From contig NZ_CP195303.1 of NCBI RefSeq assembly GCF_051245535.1, positions 806,001 through 870,000 of the forward strand: 64,000 bases of DNA, read 5' to 3'. This DNA comes from Micavibrio aeruginosavorus_D (lineage in GTDB: Bacteria > Pseudomonadota > Alphaproteobacteria > Micavibrionales > Micavibrionaceae). Shown here piece after piece: positions 34,419 to 43,045 of the stretch. Below the pieces are notes generated by a model. The model ran no database searches. It was not told the origin of the DNA and saw only the letters and a list, made by a program, of their open reading frames with translations. The translations under genes and the position numbers were made by a program. Each line of letters starts with the position of its first letter. Within the stretch, counting starts at the first letter, position 1.

Positions 34419-34433
34419 TAATACATGGTTTTT

Positions 34434-34470
34434 CCGGTGTGGTCTCTTCAATTAGAAACGACCACACCGG
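34434..34470. other. Perfect 11-bp inverted repeat after the lipoprotein gene
   Basis: CCGGTGTGGTC (34434-34444) and its exact complement (34460-34470) flank a 15-base loop, 15 bases after the stop codon. No T-run follows on either strand, so it is not a standard intrinsic terminator. It may stabilise the 3' end. Confidence 0.6.
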
Positions 34471-34576
34471 ACGCCTGCTCGCAACGTATTCAAATATAAG
34501 CACTTCTTTACATTTTCCACTTATAGTCTGATGGTTATATGATGAACCATCTCTGGCAATTATCAGGCTTGAAGGC

Positions 34577-35515
34577 ATGAACAAAAACCGCACCGCGCTG
34601 TTTCAGGATTTGATTGCCGCGACCCGTATGGGCCTCGACATGAAACATGCGTCCGGCGTTGTCTCCGATCACGATGCCCAAATTGCATCTGAATTGCTGT
34701 CGGCGCTGGCGGCTGGTCGGTTCCATTTCGTGGCTGAAACCTGGCACAATAATCACGATCAGAATGCTGGGCAAAATACTGGGCAAATTTACCCGGCTGA
34801 GCTTCTTTTGCGCGCTTTTACAGCCGCTGGCGACCCCATAAAACCGCTGGAGCCCATCACCATTTTATCGCGCGCCGGGCTGCAATCGAATTTCGATCAG
34901 GCCCTGATTTTGGCTGGCCTTGATCAGGCTCTGGCCCAAGGTTTGCGCCCCGTATCCATCAACACATCCGCCCGCAATGTTTCAAATGCCAGCTTCTGGT
35001 ACGACGTCTGCGATATGCTGAGTGATGATTTCACGCCCGAGGAAATTCAAGGCCAATTGACGCTGGAAGTCACCGAAGACGACCTGGCCGACAGCCCGTG
35101 CCGTGACATTTTACTGGCCATGAAGCGCCAATTTGGCTGCACTTTTGCCATTGATGATTTCTACCACGACTACGCCCAATTTTCCGCCCAAGATGGCAAT
35201 GGCAGCCGTGATTGGCTACGCCTGAACAATTTGCGCGACATCGTCGACTACGTCAAAATTGACGGCGAAACGGTCGAGGCCGCGCTGGATAAAACCAATC
35301 CGTTTAATCTGGCGGATCTGGTTGATCGCATTAAACAGATCGTTCCGAACGTCAAAATCATCCTGGAACGCGTCAAAAACGCGGATCAGGCCCATGCGTT
35401 CAACGGCGTCAGCGATGCCGTCCAAGGCCTGTATCTGCCCAGCGATCGCCAAGCGTTTCAGGAAGAGCTTTTTATCGCAGCCCGTAACTTCCCGCCGCGC
35501 CCGCCAAACCTGTAG
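34577..35515 (+). CDS. Stand-alone EAL-domain protein (divergent cyclic-di-GMP phosphodiesterase)
   Basis: 312 residues with no GGDEF, sensor or membrane part. EAL landmarks in order: YPAELLLR (the EALLR position read as ELLLR), SINTSAR (Asn ligand), LTLEVTEDD (Glu), FAIDDFYHDYA (the DDFGxGxS loop 6, with DD kept but the rest changed), VKIDGE (Lys), IILERVKNADQ (Glu) and VQGLYLP (Gln). Most metal- and substrate-binding residues are kept, so it could hydrolyse c-di-GMP. The altered loop 6 suggests changed dimerisation or a binding-only role. Confidence 0.75.
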   Translation: MNKNRTALFQDLIAATRMGLDMKHASGVVSDHDAQIASELLSALAAGRFHFVAETWHNNHDQNAGQNTGQIYPAELLLRAFTAAGDPIKPLEPITILSRAGLQSNFDQALILAGLDQALAQGLRPVSINTSARNVSNASFWYDVCDMLSDDFTPEEIQGQLTLEVTEDDLADSPCRDILLAMKRQFGCTFAIDDFYHDYAQFSAQDGNGSRDWLRLNNLRDIVDYVKIDGETVEAALDKTNPFNLADLVDRIKQIVPNVKIILERVKNADQAHAFNGVSDAVQGLYLPSDRQAFQEELFIAARNFPPRPPNL

Positions 35516-35610
35516 AATTGTTTTCATATTGCGCATTGACGGTTTTATTTTTGGCCCGGTTCTGACATAGTGACCGCGTGAAATTCATCACGCAAAGGAC
35601 CGCAAACACC

Positions 35611-36438
35611 ATGGCAAACGACCCCATCAAAAACCAAGCCAGCAATCAAGCCAGCAATCCCTGCCCGTCGATGACGGAATTGATCGCCGTCATGGCCAAA
35701 TTGCGCGACCCGAATGGCGGTTGCCCGTGGGATCTGGTGCAGAATTTTGAAACCATTGCGCCTTATACGATCGAGGAAGCCTATGAAGTGGCCGAGGCGA
35801 TCAACACCAACGACATGAAATCGTTGCAGGAAGAATTGGGCGATTTGCTGATGCAGGTTGTCTATCACGCGCAAATGGCGGCCGAGGCTGGGCACTTCAC
35901 ATTCGAAGACGTCGCCGCCGGAATTACCACCAAAATGATCCACCGCCACCCGCACGTGTTTGGCGAGGCCAAAGCCGCCGACGCCAAGGACGTTGAAAAA
36001 CGCATCTGGGAGGACCAGAAGGACAAGGAAAAAGGCCCGCGCGAAAGCATTCTGGATGATGTTCCCCACGCCCTGCCCGCGTTGATGCGCGGCCAGAAAC
36101 TGGCCAAACGCGCCGCGCGTGTCGGGTTTGAATGGCCCGAAGCGGTTCACGTTCTGGACAAGCTGGAAGAAGAAATCGCCGAACTGCGCGAAGCCATGGA
36201 CAGCAAAGGCCGCGACGAAATTCAGGATGAACTGGGCGACATGATGTTCTGCCTGATGAATTTTGGGCGCATGCTGGATCTGGATGCCGAGGAAACATTG
36301 CGCAAAACGAATGCTAAATTTGAACGTCGTTTCAAGGGTTTAGAGCGCGATCTTAAAGCGATGAATAAAGGATTTTCTGACACGAATCTGGAAGAAATGG
36401 AAGCGTTGTGGCAGGCGCAAAAGCGCATCACGGGGTAA
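35611..36438 (+). CDS. mazG: Nucleoside triphosphate pyrophosphohydrolase MazG
   Basis: 275 residues from ATG 35611 (an upstream GTG at 35578 has no ribosome site). Two MazG domains are present: the first with LRDPNGGCPWDLVQNFETI, EEAYEVAEAI and EELGDLLMQVVYH (the ExxE-x12-ExxD metal site), the second with LEEEIAELREAMDS and EDELGD-type residues in QDELGDMMFCLMNFGR. It hydrolyses non-canonical or excess NTPs to NMP and pyrophosphate. Its 3' end overlaps the convergent gene at 36428 by 11 bases. Confidence 0.94.
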   Translation: MANDPIKNQASNQASNPCPSMTELIAVMAKLRDPNGGCPWDLVQNFETIAPYTIEEAYEVAEAINTNDMKSLQEELGDLLMQVVYHAQMAAEAGHFTFEDVAAGITTKMIHRHPHVFGEAKAADAKDVEKRIWEDQKDKEKGPRESILDDVPHALPALMRGQKLAKRAARVGFEWPEAVHVLDKLEEEIAELREAMDSKGRDEIQDELGDMMFCLMNFGRMLDLDAEETLRKTNAKFERRFKGLERDLKAMNKGFSDTNLEEMEALWQAQKRITG

Positions 36439-37558
36439 GCTTATTCCGCACAGCGTGATACAATTTTTCGACGCGAATACAATGCTTTATCGCCTCTTCT
36501 TCATATTCGTCTTTATGTGCAGCAATATCAAAAAACTGCAATAAATGACCCGATTCACGGTGCAGTTTTTCGGTGATAAACGCCTGCTCCGCGCCGTCCT
36601 GATAGTTATATTTATCGCGATCTTCGCCGTCATAATCGCGGTCGCAGAATATCTCTCCGGCCACCCCCTCGATCAGAACGCCGCGCGCCAGATCCGCACG
36701 CCCGTCCTCTGGGATAATACCAATCCCGCCCGTGGGGTCGGGTGACGCCAGAAACACGTTCAACACCGCCGCGCCATTTTTCTGGTACAGCGCGCTTAAA
36801 GATTCAGCGTAGCCATACCCGTCACTGCGACAGCCCAGCATATGATGCGCCCCGCTATTCTGAATCATCAAATCCAACTGATGATCCTGCATAAAGGCCA
36901 GCCCACGCTTGACCATACCCCAGTTGCGCACGGCCATACCGCTCGAACTAACGGCATCGCTGACATATTCGTCATCACGGGTGTAGATCAACGCGCCTGC
37001 CTCAACCAGCGGATCGGTAATATCCAACATCGCCATGTTGAGAGAATAATCCCGGGCCGCATCGTTAAAAATTGTTGGGATATCATTGTGATACAGGAAG
37101 GCGTTGAAATTTTTCTCCGCCACGGGCGCCCATTCCGGGTGCATGCAAACGATGGATGCCGCCAATGATGCGGTTCCGCGTGGGTCAAACTGGATCAGGC
37201 TGTCGTAATATCCAACACCACGGCCGACATCCAGCCCCATGCCTTCGGTCATCATATGGGCCAGCGCATTACACGGGCGCTCCATCGCCTGCGCAAAGGC
37301 CGTGCCTTGATCATGAAACGTCGCGGCGACCAGATGCTGTAATTCCAGATGCGCAGAAATGTTGTGCGTTTCAGCAATCAGGATGACCAGCGGCACATCA
37401 TCCGGCAATTCCGCCCGCATTTTTGTGGCTGCACCAACGATAATATTGGCCGCCGGGCGCAGATCATACGGATTGGATGAGCAGTTTATGTAATGCGCCG
37501 CAACGCCCTCGCGGGCCGACTTGATTGTTGTTTCGGAAAACGGGTCAAACGGGCTCAT
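36428..37558 (-). CDS. Paralogue A of an unfamiliar protein pair with EreA/ChaN/TIKI-like motifs
   Basis: 376 residues, no signal peptide, no membrane segment. I do not recognise a named family. It has VILIAETHNISAHLELQHL (residues 57-76), where AETH stands at a GxxH position, and QNSGAHHMLG with GAHH at 236-239. A pair of GxxH motifs plus a Glu beside the first is the signature of the EreA/ChaN/TraB/TIKI superfamily. Other blocks shared with paralogue B: HYINCSSNPYDLRPAA, IPTIFNDAARD and EKLHRESGHLLQFFD. In this copy the first Gly is Ala. It overlaps paralogue B by 4 bases (ATGA), so the two are translated together. Confidence 0.7.
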   Translation of the reverse strand: MSPFDPFSETTIKSAREGVAAHYINCSSNPYDLRPAANIIVGAATKMRAELPDDVPLVILIAETHNISAHLELQHLVAATFHDQGTAFAQAMERPCNALAHMMTEGMGLDVGRGVGYYDSLIQFDPRGTASLAASIVCMHPEWAPVAEKNFNAFLYHNDIPTIFNDAARDYSLNMAMLDITDPLVEAGALIYTRDDEYVSDAVSSSGMAVRNWGMVKRGLAFMQDHQLDLMIQNSGAHHMLGCRSDGYGYAESLSALYQKNGAAVLNVFLASPDPTGGIGIIPEDGRADLARGVLIEGVAGEIFCDRDYDGEDRDKYNYQDGAEQAFITEKLHRESGHLLQFFDIAAHKDEYEEEAIKHCIRVEKLYHAVRNKLTP

Positions 37559-38670
37559 GCGGTCAAACTCACGTTACGACGCAGGGTGTTTGCATGATAT
37601 TGCGTCAGGATACGGTCGCAATGATTGCGAATAGCCTCAATATTGCGCTCCATATGGCGTTCAGCATCAAAAGACTGCGTCAAACACCCCGATTCACGGT
37701 GCAGTTTTTCGATAAAGGCGCGCTCCGCGCCCGCATTGTCGTTATCGGCAAGAAACTCATCATCGGCCAAGCCATTGATGACCACGCCGTCCTTCAAGTG
37801 GGTCCGCCGGTCCTGCGGGATCGTATCAATCCCGCCATCATACCCCTGCGTCGTGATAAAGACGGGCACAACCACCGCCCCGGCGGCTTGGTATGCTTCG
37901 GTTAGCGACAAGACACGGGTGTCAAAATTGTCGTATTTTCGGCCCAACACATGCGATCTGCCAGTGTTTTGCAGGATCATGTCCACCCCATGGCTGGCCG
38001 CGAACGCAACGCCCCGCTGGGCCATATTCTGGTGGCGAATACCAATCCCACCCACGCCGTACATATGGATGCCGTTTTTCTTGGTTACGCCACAGGCGGG
38101 TGCAACGGCGGCGTTGAAACGGTTTTGCATGTCCAGATACATTTCACCCTGCCCCGCAAAGTCACGGGCCGCATCATTGAAAATGCTGGGAATTTTGTTT
38201 TCGTGGCAAAAGGCCATCAAATTCAATTGCGTTTCCGGTGCATCATTCGCCACAACACATTGTGTCATGTAAGACAACAGCCCCGCCGCACCATCGGTAT
38301 CCAGCGCCAGAATATCGTCGCTGTCCAAATGGCCAAGATCGCCCATATTGGTCGTCATCACCTGAACCAAATTGTTGGAATCCAGTTCGTATCCCATGCA
38401 AAAACGCTGACCAGCGCTGGTCCATTTTTGGGCAACCATGTGCAACAATTCACCATGGGCAGAACATGGGTGCTTTTCCCCTATCAGGATCACCAGCGGC
38501 GTCCCCGGCGGCAATTCCGCACGTCTGCGGCCTGCGGCCTGAATAATCAAATCTGCGGCAGGGCGGAGGTCATACGGGTTGGCGGAGCAATCGATATAAT
38601 GCCCGGCCATACCCTCTTCCCCCAGGAAGAGGGGTGCATTGGATGATGGTTTGACTTTGATTGTGGCCAT
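37555..38670 (-). CDS. Paralogue B of the same unfamiliar protein pair
   Basis: 371 residues from ATG 38670. Clear homologue of the next gene downstream, sharing HYIDCSANPYDLRPAAD, IPSIFNDAARD, RGVAFAASHGVDMILQN and EKLHRESGCLTQ. Here both GxxH motifs are intact: GEKH at 64-67 in VILIGEKHPCSAHGELLHMV, and GRSH at 237-240 in QNTGRSHVLG. The 173-residue spacing equals that in paralogue A. The superfamily includes metal- or haem-binding proteins and proteases, so a hydrolase role is possible but unproven. The pair sits between the inositol-phosphatase-family gene and mazG. Confidence 0.7.
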   Translation of the reverse strand: MATIKVKPSSNAPLFLGEEGMAGHYIDCSANPYDLRPAADLIIQAAGRRRAELPPGTPLVILIGEKHPCSAHGELLHMVAQKWTSAGQRFCMGYELDSNNLVQVMTTNMGDLGHLDSDDILALDTDGAAGLLSYMTQCVVANDAPETQLNLMAFCHENKIPSIFNDAARDFAGQGEMYLDMQNRFNAAVAPACGVTKKNGIHMYGVGGIGIRHQNMAQRGVAFAASHGVDMILQNTGRSHVLGRKYDNFDTRVLSLTEAYQAAGAVVVPVFITTQGYDGGIDTIPQDRRTHLKDGVVINGLADDEFLADNDNAGAERAFIEKLHRESGCLTQSFDAERHMERNIEAIRNHCDRILTQYHANTLRRNVSLTA

Positions 38671-38782
38671 TGCAAATCCCGCCAAATGCTTACGCAGTAA
38701 GGCAGAACTATACCCCTTTAATTGCCATAATGCAACATTTTGAGGCCCGGAGAAATGGCGGCGCTGAATTGATAAATACCAT

Positions 38783-39628
38783 TTATTTTCCGTACTTTAA
38801 AATAATATCCTCAAGTATCGGTTTAATAAAAATGGCATCAATCTGGTGCAAAAGCGCGTCATGGCTCGCCACCAGTAGACCGCCGAAATCATCGGACGGG
38901 TGGTAAACGGATGAATCCCACTTGGCGATCACACCCCCGGCCTCGGTCACGGCCAGCACCCCGGCCAAATGGTCCCACGGTTTGATCCGGCTATAGACAC
39001 CAAAATCGGTCTTGCCCGTGGCCAGATTGATGTACTCATGCGCGGCGCAGCTTAGGGAATAAAACTGCTTTACCTTGTCGCGTTGTTCTTCCAGATGGGC
39101 GCGCATTTCTTTTGGAAAATACTTCTTCCCAATATGGCCCGTGGCGTTGATCGCATCATTCCGGTTGGTCAGGTTCAAGCGGCGGCCTTCGAAATACGCG
39201 CCCGCGCCCTTTTCCATCGTCATGGTCCGTTCGCCCAGAATGTCATAAATCCACCCCGCCCGAATTTCACCGTCCATCACACAGGCCAGCATGACCGCAA
39301 ATTCGCGTTTGCCATGCACGAAGTTATAGGTGCCATCGACCGGATCGACGACCCAGACCATTTTGCCGGCTTCTTTCAGCGGCCCCAGCGTGGCCTTGCC
39401 CGATGAAATGCTTTCCTCGCCAATCACGATCGACCCGGGATACAGGTCGGGCAGAATGCGCACCAAGGCCTCTTCGGCTTCGGTATCGGCAACGGTCACA
39501 AGATCATTGGGGCCGGATTTTGTATCAATCTGCCCACTGGTCAGGGCGTTGTAGCGCGGCAGGATATAGGTCGCGGCAACATCGACGAGGACGTCGGAGA
39601 TTTTGTCGATATCAATGGATTGTGTCAT
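38783..39628 (-). CDS. Inositol-monophosphatase-family phosphatase
   Basis: 281 residues. Metal-site motifs of the family: NDLVTVADTEAEEAL, GEESIS (Glu ligand), the DPVDGTYNFVHG signature (DPxDGT), and KPWDHLAGVLAVTEAGGV (the WDxxAG motif) near the C-terminus. Substrates in the family include inositol phosphates, histidinol phosphate and 3'-phosphoadenosine phosphates; the sequence alone does not decide, though suhB/hisN/cysQ-type activity is likely. It lies in the minus-strand block after hflX. Confidence 0.88.
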   Translation of the reverse strand: MTQSIDIDKISDVLVDVAATYILPRYNALTSGQIDTKSGPNDLVTVADTEAEEALVRILPDLYPGSIVIGEESISSGKATLGPLKEAGKMVWVVDPVDGTYNFVHGKREFAVMLACVMDGEIRAGWIYDILGERTMTMEKGAGAYFEGRRLNLTNRNDAINATGHIGKKYFPKEMRAHLEEQRDKVKQFYSLSCAAHEYINLATGKTDFGVYSRIKPWDHLAGVLAVTEAGGVIAKWDSSVYHPSDDFGGLLVASHDALLHQIDAIFIKPILEDIILKYGK

Positions 39629-39658
39629 GGGTTACGCCCCCTCCCGCTTGTTTTTATT

Positions 39659-39726
39659 CGTCATACCGGCGAAGGCCGGTATCCATACAGAGCCCCCATG
39701 GATTCCGGCCTTCGCCGGAATGACGA
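39659..39726. repeat. Paired palindromic repeat, copy 1
   Basis: CGTCATACCGGCGAAGGCCG at one end and its near-complement (GGCCTTCGCCGGAATGACG) at the other, each itself a palindrome. It lies between hflX and the inositol-phosphatase-family gene. Copies 2-4 are at 48353, 51127 and 63140. Confidence 0.85.
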
Positions 39727-39744
39727 TAGAGGGGAAAAGCGGCA

Positions 39745-41067
39745 TCAGGCCGCGTGTTTGCCAAACCGCTCCGCAAACCGCCCCTGATCCGCCGGGTCGA
39801 TTTCGACGCGCATGGTGATCATGGAATCTTCACCATCGATCCGCTCAACAATATTGCTGCGGGCATAGAGCCAGGCCAGCGCCTCGCCCTCGGCGGGGTG
39901 CAGGTGATAGGTCACGATGTTGCGTCCATGGGCCAGCATTCGGGAAATCATCTGCATCAAATCACCAATCCCCTCACCCGTCAGGGCAGAGATGGCGACC
40001 GTATTTTCAACATGCTCGCGCGCTTCGCGCAGAATGCCGGGGCGGTTTTCTTCGGTAATGGCATCAATTTTGTTCAGCACCTCAACCACGCGGCGGTCGG
40101 ATGCGTATTCAATGCCCAGATCATGCAGGATGGAAACCACGTCGTTTTTCTGGGCCGCTCGGTCATGGCGGGACATGTCCCGCACATGGACGATGACATC
40201 GGCATATTGCACCTGTTCCAGCGTGGCGCGGAACGAGGCGACAAGGTGGGTGGGCAGATCGGCGATAAATCCAACCGTATCGGCCAGAATGATTTCGTTT
40301 CCGTCTTCCAGCTTCACCCGGCGCATGGTTGGGTCCAGCGTGGCGAAGGGCAGATCTTCGGCAAACACGTTCGCACCCGTCAGGCGGTTGAACAGAGTCG
40401 ATTTACCGGCGTTGGTATACCCCACCAGCGACACGACCGGGAATGGGACTTTCTCGCGCCCTTTGCGTTGCAGGTCGCGGGTGCGGCTGATCTGTTCCAG
40501 ATCGCGTTTTAATTGCGTAATGCGGTCCGTCACCAAGCGACGGTCGATTTCCAACTGGGTTTCACCCGGGCCCCCGGTTTTACCCATGCCGCCGCGTTGG
40601 CGTTCAAGGTGGGACCAGGATTTAACGAGGCGCGATTTCTGGTATTCCAGCGCGGCCAATTGAACCTGAATTTTACCCTCACGCGTTTGTGCGCGGGCAC
40701 CGAAAATTTCAAGGATCAGTCCGGTGCGGTCGATGACCTTCACCTTCCATTCCTGTTCCAAATTGCGTTGCTGCACCGGGCTGAGCGCGTGGTTCACGAA
40801 CACGACATCGGGTTTCATAACCTCGACCTGCGCCGCGATCATTTCGCGCGTGCCCTTGCCGAACAAGGCCCCGGCATCAATCTTGCGCACCGCAACCACA
40901 CGGGATTCGCAGACCTCCATGAAAATGGCGTGGATCAGCCCAACGGCTTCTTCCAGCGCATCTTCCGGGTCGCGATCGTGGCGTGCAAAAGCCCCCGGCA
41001 ATGTCGGGTGCAGAACGATCGCCGTTCCTGGCCCTTCATCATCGGGGGTCTGTTGTGAATCACTCAT
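39745..41067 (-). CDS. hflX: Ribosome-associated GTPase HflX
   Basis: 440 residues. The N-terminal HflX domain has FVNHALSPVQQRNLE and DRTGLILEIFGARAQTREG, then the coiled-coil GGPGETQLEIDRR. The G domain has GYTNAGKSTLFN (G1), DTVGFIADLP (G3) and LNKID (G4). HflX splits stalled ribosomes under stress. The gene starts 10 bases after the hfq stop; hfq-hflX is a classic pair. Confidence 0.94.
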   Translation of the reverse strand: MSDSQQTPDDEGPGTAIVLHPTLPGAFARHDRDPEDALEEAVGLIHAIFMEVCESRVVAVRKIDAGALFGKGTREMIAAQVEVMKPDVVFVNHALSPVQQRNLEQEWKVKVIDRTGLILEIFGARAQTREGKIQVQLAALEYQKSRLVKSWSHLERQRGGMGKTGGPGETQLEIDRRLVTDRITQLKRDLEQISRTRDLQRKGREKVPFPVVSLVGYTNAGKSTLFNRLTGANVFAEDLPFATLDPTMRRVKLEDGNEIILADTVGFIADLPTHLVASFRATLEQVQYADVIVHVRDMSRHDRAAQKNDVVSILHDLGIEYASDRRVVEVLNKIDAITEENRPGILREAREHVENTVAISALTGEGIGDLMQMISRMLAHGRNIVTYHLHPAEGEALAWLYARSNIVERIDGEDSMITMRVEIDPADQGRFAERFGKHAA

Positions 41068-41077
41068 GTTTTAAAAC

Positions 41078-41326
41078 TTAAACGTCCTGATCTTCGCCGG
41101 CTTCATACAGGCTCAGCGGGCCGCCCGGCATAATCGTGGAGATTGCGTGTTTGTAGACCAGCTGGATATGCGCATCACGGCGCAGCAGCAGACTGAAATT
41201 GTCAAACCAGGTTACAACACCCTGCAATTTGACGCCGTTGACCAGAAAAACAGTCACGGTCATCTTTTCTTTGCGGATTTTGTTAAGGAAGACATCCTGC
41301 ACGTTCTGATTCTTTTCACCCATCAT
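41078..41326 (-). CDS. hfq: RNA chaperone Hfq
   Basis: 82 residues. Sm1 motif region VFLVNGVKLQGVVTWFDNFSLLL and Sm2 motif VYKHAIS are both intact, and Q8/F-type RNA-binding residues lie in NVQDVFLNKIRKE. The start is one of two tandem ATGs behind AAAAAAGGAAAAA. It forms the hexamer that pairs sRNAs with mRNAs. The 129-base gap upstream (41327-41455) holds no gene and probably the hfq promoter. Confidence 0.96.
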   Translation of the reverse strand: MMGEKNQNVQDVFLNKIRKEKMTVTVFLVNGVKLQGVVTWFDNFSLLLRRDAHIQLVYKHAISTIMPGGPLSLYEAGEDQDV

Positions 41327-41455
41327 TTTTTCCTTTTTTATTTTTCATATTTCTTTAACGGCCAGATGGCTGGAATTACTTAGCGAATGCACAATGACCA
41401 GACAAGGGGTCGAGCCCAAAAAACCTTAAATTAACGCAAAATTACAAACACAAAC

Positions 41456-42139
41456 TCACAGATTTTGCTTCAGCAGGGTCAACAATCCTTGGTTATCGCC
41501 AACGATGTGGGTGGGCGGGTTGTTTTTGGTTGCGGCGTCATGTTGGCCATCAAACCGCAAAAACACCGATGCACACCCGGCATCCCGACTGCACAGCAGG
41601 TCCGATTCCGTATCCCCAATATACCATATATTCGGCCCGGCCTTTAATCCGGCCTGATTCAACGCCAGAATCAGCGGGTCCGCCGCCGGTTTATCGCGCC
41701 CGGCCACGCCCGCGCCCACGACGGAGGCAAAATATTTGCTCCACCCCAGATGATCGATTTCCTTCATCAAAACGGCGTGGCGTTTGTTGCTGACCACCCC
41801 CATCGGCACACCGGCCGCGGCCAGATGGGCCAGAACATCCCCGGCACCCTTCATCGGTGCGATGTGGGCCAGATGAAGTTTCTCAACATTTTCGTACCAG
41901 ATTTTGAACGCTTCATCCGAACGGCTGCCGTACAGGCGTGGGAATAATTCGCGCGCGGAATATTTCAGATTGTCGAAAAACTGATCATCACTGAATGGCG
42001 GCTGGCCGAAATGGCTTTGCAACCGCGCATACATTTCGCGCAGCAGCGGAATCGTATCCACCAGCGTGCCATCCCAGTCGAAGAAGACACCAACCGGGCG
42101 TGATGCCGGTGTAAAATTCTGTGTCAATGTATCACCCAT
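41456..42139 (-). CDS. HAD-superfamily phosphatase (phosphoglycolate-phosphatase-like)
   Basis: 227 residues. HAD motif I FFDWDGTLVDT, motif II VVSNKRH, motif III Lys in GRDKPAADPL, motif IV YIGDTESDLLCSRDAGC. A helical cap domain lies between motifs I and II (subclass IA), as in Gph/PGP phosphatases. The substrate is unproven. It overlaps the aminotransferase gene by 8 bases. Confidence 0.85.
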   Translation of the reverse strand: MGDTLTQNFTPASRPVGVFFDWDGTLVDTIPLLREMYARLQSHFGQPPFSDDQFFDNLKYSARELFPRLYGSRSDEAFKIWYENVEKLHLAHIAPMKGAGDVLAHLAAAGVPMGVVSNKRHAVLMKEIDHLGWSKYFASVVGAGVAGRDKPAADPLILALNQAGLKAGPNIWYIGDTESDLLCSRDAGCASVFLRFDGQHDAATKNNPPTHIVGDNQGLLTLLKQNL

Positions 42140-43031
42140 TTTTATCGTTCAACCCCGAAGCCCATTTTAATTGTTCGCCGCGCAACCCATCGGCATAGGC
42201 ACGATATTCATCATACAGCCGCCGCGCCACCGGCCCCGGTGTGCCTGTTCCAATCACATGATCATCCAGCTTTACGATCGGCACAATCAGGGCCGCCGCC
42301 CCGGTGCTGAAGGCTTCATCGGCCTTGTACGCCTCATCCGGCGTAAAGGCCCGTTCCTCAACGGTCATTTGCAAATCATTGGCAATTTTCATCAACGCCG
42401 TGCGCGTAACACCGCGCAGGATGGAATGGCTGGGCGGGCGGGTGATAATGCTGCCGCCCTTTACAATCCAGGCGTTGGATGCCGCGCCTTCGGTAATCAA
42501 CCCATCATCATCGACCAGCCACGCTTCCGCCCCGCCGCGTGCATAGGCACTCTGGCGCGCCAGAACCTGCGGCAACAGGGCGACGCTTTTCACGTCACGG
42601 CGTTTCCAGCGGATATCCGGCACGGTGAAGGCGCTGACGCCCTTTTCGCATTTGTTGGTTTTTTCAAAATTGAACGGGCGGGTAATGACCACGATTGATG
42701 GCGCAACATGGGCCGCCGGGAAAATAAAATCGCGTTTCGCCTGCCCACGCGTGACTTGAATATACACGGTCGCGGATTTCAGATGATTGCGGCGCAGCAG
42801 TTCGCGCATCACCATCTGCAACGTCCGGCGCGGCATTGGCATGTCGATGTCCAGCTCGGTCAATGACCGTTCAAGCCGGTCCAGATGCCCCTGCTCATCC
42901 GCCAGATGGCCGTGGATGCAGGCAATCACCTCATACACACCATCCGCAAATTGAAAGCCACGATCCTCCACATGCACGTTGGCGTGTGCATGGGCAACAT
43001 AGGAACCGTTTACATAGGAAACGCGTGGCAT
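42132..43031 (-). CDS. dat: Class IV PLP aminotransferase, D-amino-acid transaminase-like
   Basis: 299 residues. Fold-type IV features: EDRGFQFADGVYEVIAC at the N-terminus, PDIRWKRRDVKSVALL with the PLP Lys, DDGLITEGAASNAWIV binding the cofactor phosphate, and SILRGVTRTALMKIA. The RWKRRDVKSVALL block is closer to D-alanine transaminases than to branched-chain enzymes. It would make D-Glu or D-Ala for peptidoglycan. A dat gene between trkA and hfq is common in alphaproteobacteria. Confidence 0.85.
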   Translation of the reverse strand: MPRVSYVNGSYVAHAHANVHVEDRGFQFADGVYEVIACIHGHLADEQGHLDRLERSLTELDIDMPMPRRTLQMVMRELLRRNHLKSATVYIQVTRGQAKRDFIFPAAHVAPSIVVITRPFNFEKTNKCEKGVSAFTVPDIRWKRRDVKSVALLPQVLARQSAYARGGAEAWLVDDDGLITEGAASNAWIVKGGSIITRPPSHSILRGVTRTALMKIANDLQMTVEERAFTPDEAYKADEAFSTGAAALIVPIVKLDDHVIGTGTPGPVARRLYDEYRAYADGLRGEQLKWASGLNDKNG

Positions 43032-43045
43032 TCTTTATATCAACC

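Noticed and set aside
34434..34470. Strong hairpin considered as an intrinsic terminator
   Set aside because: No T-run follows the stem on either strand.
39754..40512. Long plus-strand open frame opposite hflX (252 codons)
   Set aside because: It lies entirely antisense to a clear hflX gene, has a His/Gln/Arg-skewed composition typical of reverse-complement frames, and shows no domain.
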